NCBI GenBank assembly: GCA_049974865.1
Contig: JBNGCX010000005.1
Span: forward strand, 1-64,000
Reading direction: 5' to 3'
From: JAGSOU01 sp049974865
GTDB lineage: Bacteria; Pseudomonadota; Alphaproteobacteria; Rhodobacterales; Rhodobacteraceae
DNA: 64,000 nucleotides
Shown: positions 8,855 through 18,200 of the stretch, one piece after another
Position numbering within the stretch: position 1 is the stretch's first letter
How the letters are laid out: the number at the start of each line of letters is the position of its first letter
Notes under the pieces: generated by a model
Told to the model about the DNA's origin: nothing
Seen by the model: the letters and a program-made list of their open reading frames with translations, nothing else
Databases searched by the model: none
Translations under genes and position numbers: made by a program

Positions 8855-8876
8855 GCGCGGCCCCCTCGGGCCGCGC
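8855..8876 (+). terminator. Intra-operon hairpin after pcaG
   Basis: GCGCGGCCC and GGGCCGCGC form a perfect 9-bp stem with a 4-base loop just after the pcaG stop and before the next gene. There is no T-run, so it more likely stabilises the upstream message or attenuates the downstream genes than terminates fully. Confidence 0.5.
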
Positions 8877-8893
8877 CGCACCATGAGGGACAC

Positions 8894-9730
8894 ATGAGCA
8901 AACCCTGCATCCTGTGCTGCGCCATCACCGGCTCGCTGCCGACCAAGGAGAACAACCCGGCGGTGCCGATCTCGATCACCGAACAGGTCGAGAGCAGCCA
9001 CGAGGCGGTCGAGGCCGGTGCCTCGATCATCCACGCCCATGTCCGCAACGCGGACGGCACGCCGACCTCGGACCCCGAGAAATTCGCGAAGCTGAAGGAA
9101 GGGCTGGAAAAGCACTGCCCCGGCGTGATCATCCAGTTCTCGACCGGCGGCCGCTCGGGCGCGGGCCAGGCGCGCGGGGGCATGCTGCCCCTGCGCCCCG
9201 ACATGGCGTCGCTGTCGGTGGGGTCGAACAACTTCCCCACCCGCGTCTACGAGAACCCGCCGGACCTGGTGGACTGGCTGGCCTCGGAGATGAAGGAATA
9301 CCATATCACGCCGGAGGTGGAGGCGTTTGACCTGTCGCACATCCTGCAGGCCATCAAGATGCATGACGAGGGGCGGCTTTATGGCAAGCTCTACGTGCAG
9401 TTCGTGATGGGCGTGAAGAACGCCATGCCGGCGGACAAGGAGGTGTTCGATTTCTACACCCGGATCATGGCCGAGCGCGCGCCGGACGCCGAATGGTGCG
9501 CCGCTGGCATCGGGCCGAACCAGATCGTGGTCAACGAATGGGCCATCGCCGCAGGCGGGCACACCCGCGCGGGGCTGGAGGACAATGTCCGCCTCGACCG
9601 CAACACGCTGGCGCCGTCGAACGCCGCGCTGATCGCCCGCGCGGCCGATCTGTGCGCGAAATACGACCGCCCCGTGGCCACGCCCGCCCAGGCGCGCGAG
9701 ATCCTCGGGCTGCGGGCGGCCGGCGCCTGA
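8894..9730 (+). CDS. Beta-keto acid cleavage enzyme (BKACE, DUF849)
   Basis: Zinc enzyme of the BKACE family, which condenses a beta-keto acid with acetyl-CoA and splits it into acetoacetate and a new acyl-CoA. The 278-residue protein carries the family HxH metal motif at His47 and His49 and a late glutamate in GGHTRAGLEDN (about residues 222-232) that matches the third ligand. It sits between pcaG and pcaB and overlaps pcaB by one base, so it belongs to the protocatechuate operon. The obvious substrate is 3-oxoadipate, giving succinyl-CoA and acetoacetate in place of the PcaIJ/PcaF route, whose genes are absent from this operon. Family assignment is firm; the reaction is inferred from location and from known BKACE activity on beta-ketoadipate. 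Confidence 0.85.
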   Translation: MSKPCILCCAITGSLPTKENNPAVPISITEQVESSHEAVEAGASIIHAHVRNADGTPTSDPEKFAKLKEGLEKHCPGVIIQFSTGGRSGAGQARGGMLPLRPDMASLSVGSNNFPTRVYENPPDLVDWLASEMKEYHITPEVEAFDLSHILQAIKMHDEGRLYGKLYVQFVMGVKNAMPADKEVFDFYTRIMAERAPDAEWCAAGIGPNQIVVNEWAIAAGGHTRAGLEDNVRLDRNTLAPSNAALIARAADLCAKYDRPVATPAQAREILGLRAAGA

Positions 9731-10791
9731 TGGGCCCCGATCCCTTCACCCATCCCTGGCTGGGCGGCCTCTTCGCCGATGACGAGGTCGCCGCGCCGCT
9801 GTCGCCGCAGGCCCAGCTAGCCCAGATGCAGCGGTTCGAGGCCGCCTATTCCCGTGCCCTCGGCGCGGCGGGCTTCGTCGCGCCGAACCTGGCCGAGCGC
9901 GCCGCCGCGGCGATCGAGGCGGCGACCTTCGACATGGCCGCCCTGCGCGCGGGCACCGCGCGCGACGGCGTGGTGGTGCCCGACCTGGTGAAGCAGCTGA
10001 AGGCGCAGGCGGACGCTGACCTTCACCCGGCGATCCACCGCGGGATGACCTCGCAGGACGTGACCGACACCGCGCTGGTGCTGGCACTGAAAGGGCTGCT
10101 GCCGCTTTTCGATGCCCGGCTGGCCGCGCTGGAGGCGGCGCTTTCGGCCCTCATCGCGGAACACGGCGACACGCCCCTGACCGGCCGCACCCGGATGCAG
10201 GCCGCCCTGCCCGTCACCTTGGCCGACCGGGCAGAGACCTGGCGCGCGCCCCTGGCCGATCACCGCGCGCGGCTGGCCGAGATGACCCCGCGCCTGCTGC
10301 GCCTGCAATTCGGCGGCGCGGTGGGCACGCGGCACGTGCTGGGCGACAAGGGCGACGCGGTGGCCGCCGCGCTGGCCGGTGCGCTCGGCATCGGCAACCC
10401 GCCCAAGGCCTGGCACGCCATGCGCGACGGGCTGGGAGAGCTGGCCTCGTGGCTGTCGCTGGTCTCCGGAACCCTGGGCAAGATGGGGCAGGACATGGCC
10501 CTGATGGCCCAGCAGGGGATCGACGAGTTGAAGTTGTCTGGCGGCGGCGGCTCCTCGGCCATGCCGCACAAGCAGAACCCGGTGCGCGCCGAGCTGCTGG
10601 TCACGCTGGCGCGCTACACCGCCACGCTGCTGCCCGGCATGCACCACGCGCTGGTGCATGAGCAGGAGCGCTCGGGCGTGGGCTGGACGCTGGAATGGAT
10701 GGTGCTGCCGCAAATGCTGATGGCCACCGGGCGGGCGCTGAAGGTGGCGAACGACACCGTCGGCGCCATCGAGCGGATAGGCGCGCCCTAG
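9730..10791 (+). CDS. pcaB: 3-Carboxy-cis,cis-muconate cycloisomerase
   Basis: Member of the fumarase/aspartase superfamily that converts 3-carboxy-cis,cis-muconate to 4-carboxymuconolactone. The 353-residue protein shows the superfamily signature GSSAMPHKQNP (starting near residue 275) and the RTRMQAALPVT segment near 156. The ATG overlaps the preceding stop by one base; the longer frame that starts inside the BKACE gene is rejected. It is the last gene of the operon and its end overlaps by 4 bases the end of the convergent BASS-like gene, so there is no room for an intergenic terminator. It is short compared with PcaB proteins of about 450 residues but similar to other alphaproteobacterial versions. 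Confidence 0.94.
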   Translation: MGPDPFTHPWLGGLFADDEVAAPLSPQAQLAQMQRFEAAYSRALGAAGFVAPNLAERAAAAIEAATFDMAALRAGTARDGVVVPDLVKQLKAQADADLHPAIHRGMTSQDVTDTALVLALKGLLPLFDARLAALEAALSALIAEHGDTPLTGRTRMQAALPVTLADRAETWRAPLADHRARLAEMTPRLLRLQFGGAVGTRHVLGDKGDAVAAALAGALGIGNPPKAWHAMRDGLGELASWLSLVSGTLGKMGQDMALMAQQGIDELKLSGGGGSSAMPHKQNPVRAELLVTLARYTATLLPGMHHALVHEQERSGVGWTLEWMVLPQMLMATGRALKVANDTVGAIERIGAP

Positions 10792-11723
10792 CGGGCCTCG
10801 GGCGCCCATCGCAGCAGGCGCGGCAGGATCAGCGGCGTCAGGTATATCGGCACCTGGTAGCATCCGACGAACAGCAAGAGCGGCGTGACCGTTTCCGGCG
10901 GCAGCGCGGCCAGGAAAAGCGCGAGGTTGCGGTTGCCGGCGGCGATGGACAGTCCCGCGGCCTGCGTCCCGGGCATCGCGCGGCGCGCGGTCCGCCATGT
11001 CCCGACGGTCAGGCCGAGGTTCAGCGCAAAGGCCAGCGCCGTGTAGCCGAGCAGGCGAGAATCGAGCGCCAGCACCGCAGGCCCCACCGCCGACATCAAC
11101 CCAATTGCAACGAGCCCCATGACCAACGCCATCGCCCCGTCGATGGCCGGCCCCGCGGCGGGCGCGGCCAGCGCCGGAACCGCGCGGCGCAGCCAGAAGG
11201 CCAGCCCCGTGGCCAGCGCGATCAAACCCACCAGGCGCACGCCCCCGCCGACTACCGACAGCACGTCCGGAAAGACCGGCAGCACCAGGAAGACCGGTAC
11301 CGCGGTCAGCGGCAGCAGCGCGGTCCCAAGGATGAGCTGGCGCATCGCCGTGCCCGCATCCGCCCCGCACATCGCCGCCAGCCCCGGCGTTCCGGTGATC
11401 GGCGCCCCGGCGAAGACCAGCACGATCCCGGTCGCCGCCACCGTCCCCAGCAGCCCCGCCCCGCCAAGCGCGGCACAGGCCAGCAGCGGCAGGCCCAGTT
11501 GCAGGACCAGCGTCACCGCAGCGGCCCGCGGCAGCCCCGCCCGCGCGGGCAACGCCGCGGCGGGGCCCAGGCGCAGCGCGGCAAGGAACAGCATCAGGGC
11601 CACCAGCGGCACGATGGCCGGGACCATCGCCTCGGCCAGCGCTGGCCACCCGATGCCGAGCACCAGGCCCGCCGGCAGCAACCAGCGCCCATGCGGGGCC
11701 AGGCAGGCCAGCAGCCGGATCAC
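10788..11723 (-). CDS. BASS-like (bile acid:Na+ symporter family) membrane carrier
   Basis: The 311-residue protein has eight to ten hydrophobic segments and the crossing motif GNRNLALFLAALP near residue 265, which resembles the second signature of the bile acid/sodium symporter (SBF) family. It starts with GTG in a 4-base overlap (GTGA) with the end of the upstream MarR-like gene. It is the last gene of the operon dctP-dctQ-dctM-marR-BASS, so the operon would hold both a TRAP importer and a second carrier. Direction of transport and substrate are unknown; export of a product or a second uptake route are both possible. Confidence 0.65.
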   Translation of the reverse strand: MIRLLACLAPHGRWLLPAGLVLGIGWPALAEAMVPAIVPLVALMLFLAALRLGPAAALPARAGLPRAAAVTLVLQLGLPLLACAALGGAGLLGTVAATGIVLVFAGAPITGTPGLAAMCGADAGTAMRQLILGTALLPLTAVPVFLVLPVFPDVLSVVGGGVRLVGLIALATGLAFWLRRAVPALAAPAAGPAIDGAMALVMGLVAIGLMSAVGPAVLALDSRLLGYTALAFALNLGLTVGTWRTARRAMPGTQAAGLSIAAGNRNLALFLAALPPETVTPLLLFVGCYQVPIYLTPLILPRLLRWAPEAR

Positions 11724-12229
11724 AACGAGGCCGCCGCCCGTGCCGCCTGATCATAGATCCCGGACAAAGCGCGCATCAGCGCGGCCAGCCGCGACATCTC
11801 TTCCGGGTCCAGCCCGGTGGCGAGCACGCCCTTGACCAGCAGCGCCTCGCGCACCTTGGCGTAGCGCGCGCAGAGCGCCGCGCCCGCCTCGGTGATCGAG
11901 ACCGTCTTCTCCTTGCCCTTCTTGCCTGTCTCCACCAGCCCGCGCTCGCGCAGCTTGCGCAGGGCGTAGTTGACCAGGTGGGTGTCCTCGACATTGAGGA
12001 CCAGGCAGATATCGGCCAGCGTCTTGGGCCGCTCGCGGTGGTGGACGAGGTGCAGCACCAGCACCTCCAGCGGCGCCATGCCCGAGGCCCCCGCCGCATC
12101 GGCGCAGCGCGTCATCCAGCGCTGGAAGGCGTGATTGGCCATGGTGATCGCGAACTCCACCTCGGACAGCTCCGGCAATTCCGAATTCGCCAGATGCGCC
12201 GAGCTCACCACCGGTCCTACGCTGCGCAT
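11720..12229 (-). CDS. MarR-like winged-helix regulator (COG5631 type)
   Basis: Predicted DNA-binding regulator of 169 residues. The segment from about residue 50 to 125 reads as a winged helix: PLEVLVLHLVHHRERPKTL, a recognition helix around VEDTHLVNYALRKLRERGLV, and a wing rich in lysine (KKGKEKTVSIT). The ATG at 12229 has AGGGAGAAG upstream; longer readings run into the TRAP gene. It follows dctM after a 17-base gap and overlaps the BASS-like gene by 4 bases, so it probably controls this operon and perhaps the divergent oxoprolinase gene. The dyad at 15239-15262 is a candidate target. Confidence 0.75.
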   Translation of the reverse strand: MRSVGPVVSSAHLANSELPELSEVEFAITMANHAFQRWMTRCADAAGASGMAPLEVLVLHLVHHRERPKTLADICLVLNVEDTHLVNYALRKLRERGLVETGKKGKEKTVSITEAGAALCARYAKVREALLVKGVLATGLDPEEMSRLAALMRALSGIYDQAARAAASL

Positions 12230-12246
12230 GTCTTCTCCCTTCCCGC

Positions 12247-13551
12247 TCATTTCGACAACATCGTTCCCGGCAGCCATAGCGCGATCTCGGGGAAGACCGC
12301 CAGCAGCGCCACGGCCAGCACCAAGAGCCCGAAGAACGGCAGCGCGTAGCGGGCGATGGCAAAGATGTCCCGCCCGGTGATGGTCTGCAGAACGAACAGG
12401 TTGAAGCCCACCGGCGGGGTGATCTGGCTCATCTCCACCACCAGCACCAGGAAGACGCCGAACCAGATCGGGTCGATCCCGGCCTGGGTCACCATCGGCA
12501 GGATGATCGAGACGGTCAGCACCACGATGGAGATGCCGTCGAGGAACATCCCCATGACGATGAAGAACACCGTCAGCGCCGCCAGCAGGGTTAAGGGCGA
12601 CAGGCCCATCCCCCCGATCCAGGCGGCCAACTGGCGCGGGATGCCGGTATAGCCCATGGCCACGGTCAGAAACGCCGCGCCCGCCAGGATGAAGGAGATC
12701 ATGCAGGTGGTGACGGTCGCCGCGCGCAGCGCGTCGAAGAAGCCCGCGCGGCTCATCGCGCCGGTGGCCCAAGCCAGGATCAGCGCGCCCAGCACGCCGA
12801 TCACCGCGGCCTCGGTCGGGCTGGCGATGCCGGCATAGATCGAGCCGATCACGGCGAAGATCAGCCCCACCACCGGCAACAGCCGCGCCGCGGCCCGCAG
12901 CGCCTCGCCGCGGTCGGAGGCGGGCTCGGCCTCGGGCATGCGCTCGCCGTTGAAGGCGGACCAGAGCATGATGTAGCCGGAGAACAGCGCCGCCAACATC
13001 AGTCCCGGCACCACGCCGGCCAGGAACAGCCGGGCGATGGATTGCTCGGTCGCCGCGCCGTAGACGATCAGGATGATCGAGGGCGGGATCAGGAAGCCGA
13101 AGGTGCCCGAGCCCGCCAGCGTGCCGATCACCATGCGCGGGTCATAGCCGCGGCGGGTCAGCTCGGGCACCGACATGCGGCCGATGGTGGCCGTGGTCGC
13201 CGCCGACGAGCCCGACACGGCGGCGAACAGCGCGCAGCCGAAGACGTTGACATGCAACAGCCGCCCCGGCAGCCGCGCGGTAAAGGGTGCAAGGCCCGAG
13301 AACATGTCGGACGACAGGCGCGAGCGCACCAGGATCTCGCCCATCCAGATGAACATGGGCAGCGCGGTCAGGTCCCAGACGGTCAGCCCGCCCCAGACCT
13401 TGGTCGCGAAGACGAGGCCCACCGGCGCGGAGGATGCTGCCGCCATGGCCACGATGCCCACCGCGATCAGCGCGAAACCGACCCAGAGACCGGCGGCCAG
13501 CGCCCCGAAAAGAACGACGATGAGGAGCGGGGCAAGAAGCGAGATCTCCAT
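12247..13551 (-). CDS. dctM: TRAP transporter large permease (DctM), system 2
   Basis: Large permease subunit of a second TRAP importer, 434 residues with about twelve membrane spans. Family landmarks are the GCALFAAVSGSSAATTATIGRM segment (near 105-125) and GTFGFLIPPSIILIVYG (near 148-165). It overlaps dctQ by one base at its start. The genes that follow are a MarR-like regulator and a BASS-like carrier. The neighbouring divergent 5-oxoprolinase suggests that pyroglutamate or a related cyclic amide may be the substrate, which is inference only. Confidence 0.92.
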   Translation of the reverse strand: MEISLLAPLLIVVLFGALAAGLWVGFALIAVGIVAMAAASSAPVGLVFATKVWGGLTVWDLTALPMFIWMGEILVRSRLSSDMFSGLAPFTARLPGRLLHVNVFGCALFAAVSGSSAATTATIGRMSVPELTRRGYDPRMVIGTLAGSGTFGFLIPPSIILIVYGAATEQSIARLFLAGVVPGLMLAALFSGYIMLWSAFNGERMPEAEPASDRGEALRAAARLLPVVGLIFAVIGSIYAGIASPTEAAVIGVLGALILAWATGAMSRAGFFDALRAATVTTCMISFILAGAAFLTVAMGYTGIPRQLAAWIGGMGLSPLTLLAALTVFFIVMGMFLDGISIVVLTVSIILPMVTQAGIDPIWFGVFLVLVVEMSQITPPVGFNLFVLQTITGRDIFAIARYALPFFGLLVLAVALLAVFPEIALWLPGTMLSK

Positions 13552-14102
13552 CAGCCATGCTCCCCGCGTTCGGCCTCGGCCTGTTCATGGGCCGGGGTCT
13601 CGCCCCGGACCAGCGCGGCCATCGCGTCCAGCAGCGCCACCCCCAGCAGCGCCAGCCCCAGGGTCATCACGCCCTGCGGCAGCCACAGGGGCACCTTGAC
13701 CATGCCGTAGCTGACCGAGCCGAAGCGCCAGCTGTCCAGCATCTGCACCGTGCTCGACCAGGTGGCGAAGGCGGTCAGCCCCGCCGCGGCGAGGGTCACC
13801 GCCAGCCCCAGCAGCCGCGCCGCGCCCGCGGGCAGCACCCGGGTCAGCAGCGTCACCCGGACATGCCCGCCCGCGCGCAGCGTGCCGGCAAGGCCCAGAA
13901 ACACCGCGCCGATGAACAGGAAGGCCCCGATCTCGGCCAGCGATGGCACGGTCAGACCCGGCGGCGGCGCGCCGACGGCACGGGCGGCGCGGTCGATCAG
14001 CCGCCCCGCGATCTGCACCAGAACCAGCAGTGCGATGGCTGCGAAGGTCAGCGCGGCCAGGGCCAGCGCGGCGTCATAGAGTCGGTCCAGGAAACGGCGC
14101 AT
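13551..14102 (-). CDS. dctQ: TRAP transporter small permease (DctQ), system 2
   Basis: Small permease subunit of 183 residues with four predicted membrane spans (about residues 10-30, 50-70, 90-115 and 140-160). It is separated from the upstream binding-protein gene by a 63-base gap that holds a perfect GC hairpin, and overlaps dctM by one base. The C-terminal tail (residues 165-183) is charged and glutamate-rich. Confidence 0.85.
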   Translation of the reverse strand: MRRFLDRLYDAALALAALTFAAIALLVLVQIAGRLIDRAARAVGAPPPGLTVPSLAEIGAFLFIGAVFLGLAGTLRAGGHVRVTLLTRVLPAGAARLLGLAVTLAAAGLTAFATWSSTVQMLDSWRFGSVSYGMVKVPLWLPQGVMTLGLALLGVALLDAMAALVRGETPAHEQAEAERGEHG

Positions 14103-14131
14103 GAGCCTCCCCTCTCTTGCGTCAGGAAAAA

Positions 14132-14156
14132 GGGCGGGGCCGGTCAGGCCCCGCCC
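14132..14156 (-). terminator. Hairpin between dctP and dctQ of TRAP system 2
   Basis: GGGCGGGGCC and GGCCCCGCCC form a perfect 10-bp stem around a 5-base loop in the gap after the binding-protein stop. There is no clear T-run after the stem on the minus strand. It probably causes partial termination or protects the dctP message, giving more binding protein than permease. Confidence 0.6.
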
Positions 14157-14165
14157 CTATCAGGC

Positions 14166-15146
14166 TCACTTGGCGGCGTTGTAGGCGTCGATCAGCGCGG
14201 CGCCCTCGTCGCCGGCGGATTCAAGCCATTCGGCGGTCATGGTCTCGCCGATCGCGGCCAGTTCCGCCTTCAGCGTGTCCGACGGCGCCGAGACGGTCAT
14301 GCCGTTTTCCTTCAGCGTGGCGATCTTGGCCGCGGTTTCGGCGGCCGACATCTCCCAGCCGCGGGTCTCGGCGGTGGCGGCGGCCTCCTTGATCGCGGCC
14401 TGCTGATCGGCCGGCAGCGCCTCGAGCGCTCCGGTGTTCACGATGACCATGTTCTTGGGCAGCCACGCCTGGGTGTCGGTGTAGTTGCTGGTGAAATCCC
14501 AGGCCTGGCTGGAGACGCCCGTCGAGGGCGAGGTGATCATCGCGTCCACGCGGCCCGTGGCAAAGGCGGTGGGGATGTCGCCGGTCTCGATCTGGGTCGG
14601 GACCGCGCCCATGAGCTGCGCCAGGCGCTCGGTCGAGGTGTTGTAGGCGCGGAAGGCCGCGCCCTCTAGATCGGCGGTCGATTCGATCGGCTTCTTGGTG
14701 TAGATGCTCTGGCCCGGCCACGGCACGGCGAAGAGCAGCGTCAGCCCTTGCGCGGCGAGCTTTTCCTCGACCAGCGGGCGCGAGGCGGCCCACAGCGCGC
14801 GGCCCTCGTCATAGCTGCTGGCCAGGAAGGGGATCGAGTCGACGGCGAAGACCGGGTCCTCGTTGGCCAGGCGCGACATCAGCGTCTCGCCGATCGGGGC
14901 GAGGCCGCGGCGCACCGAATCCTTGATCTCGGGATGCGCGAACAGCGAGCCGGCCGAATGCACGGTGATGGTCAGCCCGCCATCGGTGGCGGCCGAGACG
15001 TCATCGGCGAACTGAATGATGTTCTGGGTGTGGAACACGCTGTCGCCATAGGGCGTGGGCATATCCCAGGTTTCCGCGGCGGCAGGCACGGCAAAAGCGG
15101 CGCCGACCAGGGCACCGACCAGCGGTTTGATCATCGGAAAAGTCAT
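14166..15146 (-). CDS. dctP: TRAP transporter substrate-binding protein (DctP), system 2
   Basis: Periplasmic binding protein of 326 residues. A signal peptide ends near residue 24 (PAAA/ETW). The EGAAFRAYNT segment holds Arg166, in the position of the arginine that binds the carboxylate in TRAP binding proteins, followed by the IPTAFATGRVDAMITS element near 190-205. The ATG at 15146 is preferred; an upstream extension to 15290 has no leader character. It is the first gene of an operon divergent from the 5-oxoprolinase gene, with 142 bases between the starts. Substrate unknown; a cyclic or N-acyl amino acid is possible from context. Confidence 0.9.
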   Translation of the reverse strand: MTFPMIKPLVGALVGAAFAVPAAAETWDMPTPYGDSVFHTQNIIQFADDVSAATDGGLTITVHSAGSLFAHPEIKDSVRRGLAPIGETLMSRLANEDPVFAVDSIPFLASSYDEGRALWAASRPLVEEKLAAQGLTLLFAVPWPGQSIYTKKPIESTADLEGAAFRAYNTSTERLAQLMGAVPTQIETGDIPTAFATGRVDAMITSPSTGVSSQAWDFTSNYTDTQAWLPKNMVIVNTGALEALPADQQAAIKEAAATAETRGWEMSAAETAAKIATLKENGMTVSAPSDTLKAELAAIGETMTAEWLESAGDEGAALIDAYNAAK

Positions 15147-15235
15147 GGTTTCATCCCTGTTGGTTGCGGGCGGCCACAAGCGTATGCGGGCCGGCCACCC
15201 TTGGCCCGACACAGACACCTTGACCAAACGCTGGC

Positions 15236-15262
15236 AAAATGTCAACAAAATGTAAATGACAT
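15236..15262. promoter_or_regulatory. Dyad and direct repeats in the TRAP-2 / oxoprolinase divergent promoter
   Basis: A perfect inverted repeat ATGTCA-N12-TGACAT spans 15239-15262. Within the same stretch AAAATGT is repeated at 15236 and 15247, exactly 11 bases apart, about one helical turn. The block is AT-rich against a GC-rich background and lies 27 bases before the oxoprolinase start. The MarR-like regulator of the operon is the natural candidate to bind here (inference). Confidence 0.45.
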
Positions 15263-15288
15263 CACATGGCGCGGCCGGGAGGAACATC

Positions 15289-18200
15289 ATGGGCGATCAC
15301 GCAGAGAACGGGGAACTCTCTCAACGCTGGGATTTCTGGATCGACCGGGGCGGCACGTTCACCGACGTGATCGGCCGCGCCCCGGGCGGGCAGCTCACGG
15401 CGATGAAACTGCTGTCGGAAAACCCCGGCGTCTACGACGACGCCGCGATCGAGGGCATCCGGCGCATGCTGAAACTGGCCCCGGCCACGGCGATCCCGCC
15501 GCAGCGGGTGGGCACCGTGCGGATGGGCACCACCGTGGCCACCAACGCCCTGCTGGAGCGCAAGGGCGACCGCACCCTGCTGCTGATCACCAAGGGCTTC
15601 CGCGACGCGCTGCGAATCGCCTACCAGGACCGGCCCGACATCTTCGCCAAGGAAATCCTCCTGCCCGAGCAGCTCTATGAGCGCGTGGTCGAGGTGGACG
15701 AGCGCGTGCGCGCCGACGGCACGGTCGAGCGGGCGCTCGACCCCGCCTCGGTGACCGAGGCGCTGGCCCGGGCCAAGGCCGACGGGATCGACGCGGTGGC
15801 CATCGTGTTGATGCATGCCTGGGCCGCGCCCGAGCACGAAAGACAGCTGGTCGCGGCCGCCCGCGACGCCGGGTTCGGCCAGATCTCGGCCAGCCACGAG
15901 GTCTCGCCGCTGATCAAGCTGGTGGGGCGCGGCGACACCACGGTGGTGGATGCCTACCTCACCCCCATCCTGTCGCGCTACGTGGCGCGGGTGGCCGGGG
16001 CGCTCAGCGCCACGCCGCCGGATCAGCCGGGGCCGACCCTGCAATTCATGATGTCCTCGGGCGGGCTGACCGCCGCCGACCGCTTCAAGGGGCGCGACGC
16101 GATTCTCTCCGGCCCCGCGGGCGGCGTGGTGGGCATGGCGCGCACCGGGCAGCTGGCCGGCCATGACCTGGTGATCGGCTTCGACATGGGCGGCACCTCG
16201 ACCGACGTGGCGCATTTCGACGGCAATTTCGAGCGCGCCTTCGAGACCCAGGTCGCGGGCGTCCGGATGCGGGCGCCGATGCTGCGGGTCCATACCGTGG
16301 CCGCCGGCGGCGGCTCGATCCTGCATGCCGAGCCGGGGCGCTTCCGCGTGGGGCCCGACAGCGCGGGCGCCCATCCCGGCCCCGCCTGCTATCGCCACGG
16401 CGGGCCGCTGACCGTCACCGACGCCAACGTCATGCTGGGCAAGCTGAACCCCGAATTCTTCCCCGCCATCTTTGGCCCCGGTCAGGACCAGCCGCTGGAC
16501 CGCGACACCGTGGCCGCCCGGTTCGGCGAGATCGCCGCGGCCGAGGGCAAAACGCCCGAGGAGGTCGCCGAGGGTTTCCTGCAGATCGCGGTGGAGAACA
16601 TGGCCAACGCGATCAAGAAAATCTCCGTCCAGCGCGGCCATGACGTGACGCGCTACCTGCTCAACGCCTTCGGCGGCGCGGGCGGGCAGCACGCCTGCCT
16701 GGTGGCCGACGCGCTGGGGATGACCAGCGTGCTGATCCACCCGCTCTCGGGCTTGCTGTCGGCCTACGGCATCGGGCTGGCGCGCGTGACCGAGGCCCGC
16801 CAACAGGGGCTGGAGGTGGAATTGCAGGAGGCCGAGTTGCAGAGCATCGAGGACTCGCTCGCCCGCCTGACCGGCGAGGTAAACGCCGCGCTGTCCGCGC
16901 AGGGCGTGGCCGAGGGCGAGATCGGCCTCACCCGCCGCCTGCACCTGCGCTATGCCGGCACCGACACCGCCCTGCCCGTCCTCTGGGACGGCGACATGGC
17001 CAAGGCCCGCGCCCAGTTCGAGGCCGCGCATCTCAGCGAGTTCGGCTTCACCGATCCCGACGCCGCACTGATCGTCGAGGCGACCGAGATCGAGGGCCAG
17101 GCCGCCGAGGCCGCGGCCGAGCCCGAACCGCAGGGCACGCTGGCCGAGGGCGAGGCCGAGGCCGAAACCCGCGTGCCGGTCTATTCCGGCGGGACATGGC
17201 ACGACGCGGCCGTGGTGCGCCGCGCCGCGATGGCGCCCGGCCGCACCGTCACCGGCCCGGCGCTGATCATCGAGGCCAACCAGACCGTGGTGGTCGAGCC
17301 CGGCTGGCGCGCCCAGGTCACCGCGCGCGACCACATCCTGATGACCCGCGTCGAGGCCGCCGCCCGCAAGAGCGCCGCCGGCACCGAGGCCGACCCGGTC
17401 CTGCTGGAGGTCTTCAACAACCTCTTCATGAACATCGCCGAGCAAATGGGCGTGGCGCTTCAGAAAACCGCGCGCTCGGTGAACATCAAGGAGCGGCTGG
17501 ACTTCTCCTGCGCGGTCTTCGATTCGCAGGGCGCGCTGGTCGCCAACGCGCCGCATATGCCGGTGCACCTGGGCTCCATGGACCGCTCGGTCGAGACGGT
17601 GATCCGCCTCAACGCGGGTCAGATCCGGCCCGGCGACGTCTATGCGCTCAACGCCCCCTACAACGGCGGCACCCACCTGCCCGACATCACCGTCGTCACG
17701 CCCGTCTTCGATGCCGAAGGCCAGGAGATCCTGTTCTGGGTCGCCTCGCGCGGGCACCATGCCGATGTCGGCGGCATCGCGCCCGGTTCCATGACCCCGC
17801 GCGCCACCCGCGTCGACGAGGAAGGCGTGCTGATCGACAATTTCAAGCTGGTCGAGGACGGGCGTTTCCGCGAGGGGCCGCTGCGCGATCTGCTGACCGA
17901 TCACCCCTACCCCTGCCGCAACCCCGACCAGAACATCGCCGACCTCAAGGCGCAGGTCGCGGCCAACGCCCGCGGCGTGGCCGAACTGCGGCACATGATC
18001 GAGGGTTTCGGGCTGGACGTGGTGCAGGCCTATATGGGCCACGTGCGGGACAACGCCGCGGCCGAGGTCTCGCGCGTGATCGGGCGGCTGTCGGACGGCA
18101 GCTATGAATACCCGACCGACACCGGCCAGGTCATCAAGGTCAAGGTGACCGTGGACCGCGAGCGCGGCGAGGCCACGGTGGATTTCACCGGCACCTCCGA

